This document shows, piece after piece, positions 59,981-64,000 of a stretch of DNA of 64,000 nt (position 1 is its first letter; each line of letters starts with the position of its first letter). Source of the stretch: Tillus elongatus (lineage: Eukaryota; Arthropoda; Insecta; Coleoptera; Cleridae); NCBI GenBank assembly GCA_964006375.1, contig OZ023264.1:177416010-177480009 (forward strand), written 5' to 3'. The position numbers were made by a program, and so were the translations under genes. The notes under the pieces are model-generated. The model did not search any database. It was given only the letters and a program-made list of their open reading frames with translations, and was not told the DNA's origin.

Positions 59981-60752
59981 GACAGTTAGTTAAGAGTGTT
60001 GTATGACTAAGATTACTCTTGAAATATTTAGGATATCGGTATTCCGGCTACCTAAATGCTTCTTTCGCTGACAGTTGTAATAGACAATCAACTCTTTAGT
60101 GTTGTTATTTCCACCCATTAACACATAAAGCCACATCTCAAGACAGTTAGTTAGAGTGTTGTGTGATTAAAATTACTCTGAAATGCTAGTGGCACCCATT
60201 TTTACCAAGTATGTAGCAGCTGTAGGTACCAAGTCAACCCCTTCTGCTTGTTGTTTTAATAGACAATTAACTCTTTGGTTTTCTTATTTTATATCTCATA
60301 AACATAAAAGCTACACTTCAAGAGATTTAGTTTAACTGGTCACATGGCTAAGATTACTCTGAAATGATAGAGATGTGTTGGTTTAGGGTAATTGAAGACT
60401 GTTCTTCAAGACATATTTACTTTGGTTTGTTAGGTACGCTTGACAGCTACCTGTGCCGTCAACTTCAATAAGTCTAAGAGGGTGTACTAAAATTTGTCTG
60501 TAGTACGCATCACTTGATGTAGTCAACATTTAAATACGCTATTGAATACTGTTCTTTATGGTATGGTGGAAATTTTCTCTGAAAGTAACTTCATTAAGTC
60601 TAAGAGAGTGTGTTGTTTTTAGGTGTTAACATAGCTTGTTCTGACTTACTTAAATATTATATTTCTTCTGTTCAACAAGACGATGATTTTGAGGTGTTAC
60701 ACATGTATGTAGCTCTAAGACTGGCTATACCGGAAGTGTCTACCGGAAGTAA

Positions 60753-61495
60753 CATTTTTATTGAATATGCTATTAGAGTTTGCTTTGCTGAACACCGTGC
60801 ATGTATTGGTTGTATCGTACATCTCACCGATCTTCCGCGATAAGGGTTTGAAGTTTTTTATCTCAGTTTCTTGTAGACCTTGTTACGAAACATACATTTT
60901 TGAAGTCGGTTCCTTTCTATCACTTTCCGTTCAAAAGATATAACGATTTAAAGTTTAGACCGGAAGTAGCCATTTTATTGTATATTCCAATTTAGTTTGA
61001 CCTCCTTAACACCGTGCATGTGTTGGTTCTATCGTACATCTCACCGATCTTCCGCGATAAGGATTTGAAGTTTTTTATCTCATTTTCTTGTAGACCTTGT
61101 TACGAAACATACATTTTTGAAGTCGGTTCCTTTCTATCACTTTCCGTTCAAAAGATATAAGGATTTAAAGTTTAGACCGGAAGTGGTCATTTTATTGTAT
61201 ATTCCAATTTGGTTTGGTCTCCTTAACACCGTGCATGTATTGGTTCTATCGTACATCTCACGGATCTTCCGCGATAAGGGTTTGAAGTTTTTTATCTCAG
61301 TTTCTTGTAGAGCTTGTTATGAAACGATATATTTTTGAAGTCAGTTCATTTCTATCACTTTCCGTTCAAAAGATATAAGGATTTAAAGTTTAGACCGGAA
61401 GTGGCCATTTTATTGTATATTCCACTTTGATTTGACCTCCTTAACACCGTGCATGTATTGGTTCTATCGTACATCTCACGGATCTTCCGCGATAA
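60753..61495. repeat. 217-bp tandem repeat array (four units), right arm
   Basis: The mirror of the left-arm array. Single-base differences from the left arm are visible, for example CCAATTTAGTTTGACC here against the complement of CCAATTTGGTTTGACC. Confidence 0.95.
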
Positions 61496-62129
61496 GGGTT
61501 TTAAGTTTTTTATCTTATTTTAGTCGCCATTTTTTAATTCTGCTTACTTAGACGAGTAACATGACACTAAACACGTGGGGTTAGCTTAAGAAAGGAATTG
61601 AACCTGTAACCAACCATTGTTTCTAAGCTTACTGTTTAGTTATTCAGTACCTCTTTGTATTTGTTTGACGCTACCATATCAAGGAGCATATATCAGGAAT
61701 CGAACCTGTATCTCTTTCAAAATAAAATCAACTACTTGCCGCGCCCACACATAAGGCTAAAAAAAAGTTCCTATTTTTAAGAGTTGAACCTGTTGTCCAT
61801 TTTGTTTCTGAGCTTCCTTCTTTGTTTTGCCAGCGACCTCTATTGTCTCTACGATATTTAAGTTTGGTTTCCTATTTGAACCTGTTGTCTATTTTGTTTC
61901 TGAACTTCCTTCTTTTGTTTGCCAACGACCTCTGTGTGTTATTTTTAGAACCTACCCATATAACAATTGTGGCGTTCGGCTAATTTCTATGCGAAATCTA
62001 ATAGTCTAATATTAAACATATTAATTATTATGTCTTATGTCTAATAACAAAAGCTTTATGTATGTTACATGTATGGTTTGTTTTAATTAAAAGTCGTATA
62101 TATACCAGCCTAAAACAGTAAATTAATAA

Positions 62130-62201
62130 GCGTCTGCTTAGCACAGTGGTTAGCATCGTTGCCTCCCATCTGAATGTCCCGGGTTCGAAACTCACCTGCT
62201 C
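62130..62201 (+). other. tRNA-like sequence, right arm
   Basis: The mirror copy of 52871-52943 with the same A and B boxes. Confidence 0.5.
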
Positions 62202-62382
62202 CAAATGGTTTTTTTCAAAATATCCTTAGAATAATTTGAAGTAATAGGTTAGACACTTTGGAATGTTTGCATGTGACTGTCTGGCCCAAGTCGTGTGACG
62301 TCACTGTCTGGCCAAAGTTTCCTAGACATGGTCAATGACCTTAGAATGCAGGTTACATTGGAAGCCATCTTGGACGCCATCT

Positions 62383-62468
62383 TGGGCCACGCCCACAAGG
62401 GGTGGGGCTCCGCCCAGAGGGGTGGGGCTCCGCCCACTAGGGGTGGGGCTCCGCCCACTAGGGGAGGA
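62383..62468. repeat. GC-rich subterminal tandem repeats, right arm
   Basis: The mirror of 52606-52690: units of AGGGGTGGGGCTCCGCCCA. Small differences from the left arm show the arms evolve separately here. Confidence 0.9.
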
Positions 62469-62518
62469 GTGGGGGTACCCCCACTCCTACCCCCACTACC
62501 TGTCTGCCTCAAGTGCCC

Positions 62519-62523
62519 TAATA
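62519..62523. repeat. TAATA direct repeat, right flank of the palindrome
   Basis: The partner of 52550-52554. Because the target is itself nearly palindromic, the duplication could be read as 3 to 5 bp; five is the longest reading that leaves perfect element ends. Confidence 0.7.
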
Positions 62524-62639
62524 CCTACGAATTTTCATCAGCTTTTTAATAATAAACGGTAAGTGAAGAGAAGTATAAGCGACCTGAATATACTAGAATG
62601 TTAAGAAAATTGCTGTGTGACGGCCGTGAGCACGAAAAT

Positions 62640-62780
62640 TTGGGGGATTCCCCCTAAAATGGGTCACGTGGTCGGGTTTCGACCAATCAGAGAACAGGGA
62701 TTCTGGGTGGTGGGTCACGTGGACCAATCAGAGAGCCGGATTGCTGGGGGTATCGGGTCTCAATCGGGGTGTTACCTACT
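62640..62780 (+). promoter_or_regulatory. CCAAT/CACGTG-rich segment
   Basis: GGGTCACGTGG occurs twice (about 62659 and 62712), each followed within about 25 bp by ACCAATCAGAGA. A direct repeat of E-box plus CCAAT-box motifs like this is promoter-like. No gene is visible downstream except LINE sequence. Confidence 0.35.
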
Positions 62781-62825
62781 TGCCGCCAAAGTCTCGGTTT
62801 TTTCAATATCTGTTTTTTAAGGGAT

Positions 62826-63411
62826 ATGTGCCGGGTCGTTCGGGGGCCAATAAGGCAATGAAGAAGCTGATAGTCTCGCGAAGAGAGGGTCAGCAGAACA
62901 ATTTATGGGACCAGAACCGGTCCTGGGCGTGACGAAGAACACTGCCAGGGGATTCATTAAGTCCTGTGTCAGAAACTAACACAAGGTGTACTGGGCAGAC
63001 TGTTCAGGGCTCATACGTGGGAAGTCAGTAATTGAGGAACCCAGTTCAAACAGAGCTGTGGAGCTGCTAAATCTTAGCATAGGACAGCTCAGGAACACAA
63101 CATGACTCCTGATGGGACACATGGCCGTTAAGAAACACCTGTATAAAATGGGGCGGTTCGAGGGGGACCTGGCATGCAGACTCTGCGGCGAGGGTGAGGA
63201 ATCAGCCCAGCACATCTTGTGCGAGTGTAAAGTTCTGGACCGCAAAAGACAACTGATCTACGGACAGCCTAGACCGGAGACTGATCAATATAAAACTTCA
63301 CCCTACCAATTGCCGTGCAAACTAGAAAAGACAAAGGGCATGCACAATAAGCCAAAGGCTGCGGTGCTATTGGGGCGGCAAAAACGCGGACGAGCCCAAA
63401 GGAAAAAAAAG
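62826..63411 (+). mobile_element. Family C LINE 3' end (RNase H end, Cys-rich tail, 3' UTR)
   Basis: Begins GTGCCGGGTCGTTCGGGGGC (the HSG block of RNase H, decayed) and continues to CRLCGEGEESAQHILCECKV. It ends in the family 3' UTR GGCTGCGGTGCTATTGGGGC and an A-rich tail. Several stops and a frameshift break it. A second partial tail (GGCCGCGGACGTGCTGAAAG) lies at about 63442. Confidence 0.92.
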
Positions 63412-63539
63412 GTATATAAAGTCATCATTATTAATAAGTACAGGCCGCGGACGTGCTGAAAGGAGTTATTTAAAGATCTTACTGTTTTCCAGGTGCTATT
63501 GTCTTTGGTATTCAATTAGAGGCACACTTTCTAACCACT

Positions 63540-63840
63540 CCGCCGCCGGGGCTCTATATAATATACCGGCGACTTCAATCAGACATCAGACTAGCAGACG
63601 GCAACTCAATGTAAAGTAACGACTGGAGAGTTTGGAGCCTGGAGAGTGAATTAAGGAGTTCGGTTGCCTGTTTTACGGATTACGGCGGCTTCGCTTGAAG
63701 ATTTGCAGATTGTAGATCTTGTAGACTGCGACTTTCGGCCCACCATTTGTTTCCGATAAGTAGCTTATGGATTAGAAAAATAGGCTATAAGTGATGTTTG
63801 TTTTTGCGTATTTTACCCCTTACATATTATAGTTTTGGAA
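63540..63840 (+). promoter_or_regulatory. TATA-type promoter-like region, possibly LTR-derived
   Basis: CTCTATATAATATACCGGCG (TATA box about 63552-63560) lies 25-30 bp before TCAGACATCAGAC, an initiator-like context. About 260 bp later come CCCCTTACA (63816-63824), like the right end of the 2.2-kb solo LTR, and AATAAA (about 63839). It may be an LTR, but I could not find its other boundary. Confidence 0.3.
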
Positions 63841-64000
63841 TAAATTTTGTAAAGAAATAGGAAAAAGGAAAATAATAATTTAATTATCCTACATGTGATG
63901 CAAAAATGATTATTGCTATATGTCATTAGTCTATTTTTTTAAGAAAATATTTAAATATTTGAATTCAAATATTTGGGGAATTTAGTTTTGAATGATAATT

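Larger units (their letters stand above)
52555..62518. mobile_element. Giant palindromic element: two 4.98-kb inverted arms
   Basis: The left arm (52555-57530) and right arm (57540-62518) are near-identical reverse complements separated by the 9-bp spacer CTCCGGTCG. The ends are GGGCACTTGAGGCAGACAGG and its complement. The direct repeat TAATA flanks both sides (52550-52554 and 62519-62523). Outside the repeat the flanks differ: Penelope-like and family C sequence on the left, other sequence on the right. At least eight differences between the arms are visible, so they diverge slightly. Each arm contains GC-rich subterminal repeats, tRNA-like boxes, four 217-bp repeats, duplicated coding modules, an ORF facing outward from the centre, a 91-bp duplication and a CAGCTG array. 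I recognise no transposase, integrase or polymerase, so the class is unknown. It could be a non-autonomous foldback-type element or a palindromic form of a larger mobile or virus-like element. Confidence 0.9.

Noticed and set aside
52555..62518. Palindrome as a hairpin-adapter sequencing artefact
   Set aside because: An unclipped hairpin read would give arms that differ only by sequencing error and would not stop at defined ends with a shared TAATA repeat. Several substitutions, one stop codon and different GC-box units distinguish the arms. An assembly artefact is not excluded, so the long-read check is listed.

Overview
This is animal nuclear DNA, most likely from an insect with a repeat-rich genome. 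The evidence is canonical GT-AG introns, two conserved animal genes with many exons, and several insect-style transposon families. A hemipteran is a guess from the style of the retrotransposons, not something I could test. There is no sign of bacterial, organellar or CRISPR content. All splice sites and reading frames below were followed by eye. Family names come from memory of motifs, without any database search.

Two host genes are supported. (1) On the + strand, the 3' half of the inositol-pyrophosphate kinase gene PPIP5K (l(1)G0196 in Drosophila) runs from 3184 to 41370 in eight phase-consistent exons (1131 codons plus stop). They encode the long low-complexity C-terminal tail; the kinase and phosphatase exons must lie to the left of the window. 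Its introns hold most of the transposons. (2) On the - strand, the complete proteasomal ubiquitin receptor Adrm1/Rpn13 lies at 48660-45746 (seven coding exons, 424 aa), convergent with PPIP5K.

Region by region: 1-2650 is a rearranged LINE (family A, CR1/jockey-like) with a 374-bp internal triplication. 3.1-3.7 kb holds two PPIP5K exons. 4.1-6.5 kb holds a TA-flanked MITE and a decayed mariner-like transposase. 6.6-8.8 kb is another family A LINE. 9.7-10.9 kb is a hAT MITE with an 8-bp target duplication. 13.8-16.8 kb is a LINE of a second family (B), and 16.9-18.6 kb a chimeric family A copy. 19.4-21.3 kb holds the largest PPIP5K exons. 21.8-22.3 kb is a dispersed repeat carrying a 56-bp LINE tail. 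22.9-25.4 kb is a young, 5'-truncated RNase H-bearing LINE (family C) with an intact ORF. 26.4-29.7 kb holds LINE fragments, TA arrays and one PPIP5K exon. 30.0-32.3 kb is a 2.2-kb solo LTR flanked by ATAT. 32.4-35.8 kb is a 3.3-kb hAT element with a nested solo LTR. 36.2-41.4 kb holds the last PPIP5K exons around another family A LINE. 42-45.7 kb is SINE-like and intergenic sequence, followed by Adrm1 and then an internally deleted family C LINE (50-52.3 kb).

The most striking object is at 52555-62518: a nearly perfect 10-kb palindrome. Its two arms of about 4.98 kb are separated by a 9-bp spacer and flanked by a 5-bp direct repeat, TAATA. Each arm carries the same ordered set of parts: GC-rich subterminal repeats, tRNA-like boxes, a 217-bp tandem array, repeated coding modules, a short conserved-looking ORF and a CAGCTG-rich array near the centre. 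I recognise no transposase in it. The arms differ at several bases and one arm's ORF has a premature stop, so they are not merely one sequence read twice. The far right (62.8-64 kb) is another family C LINE tail followed by promoter-like DNA.
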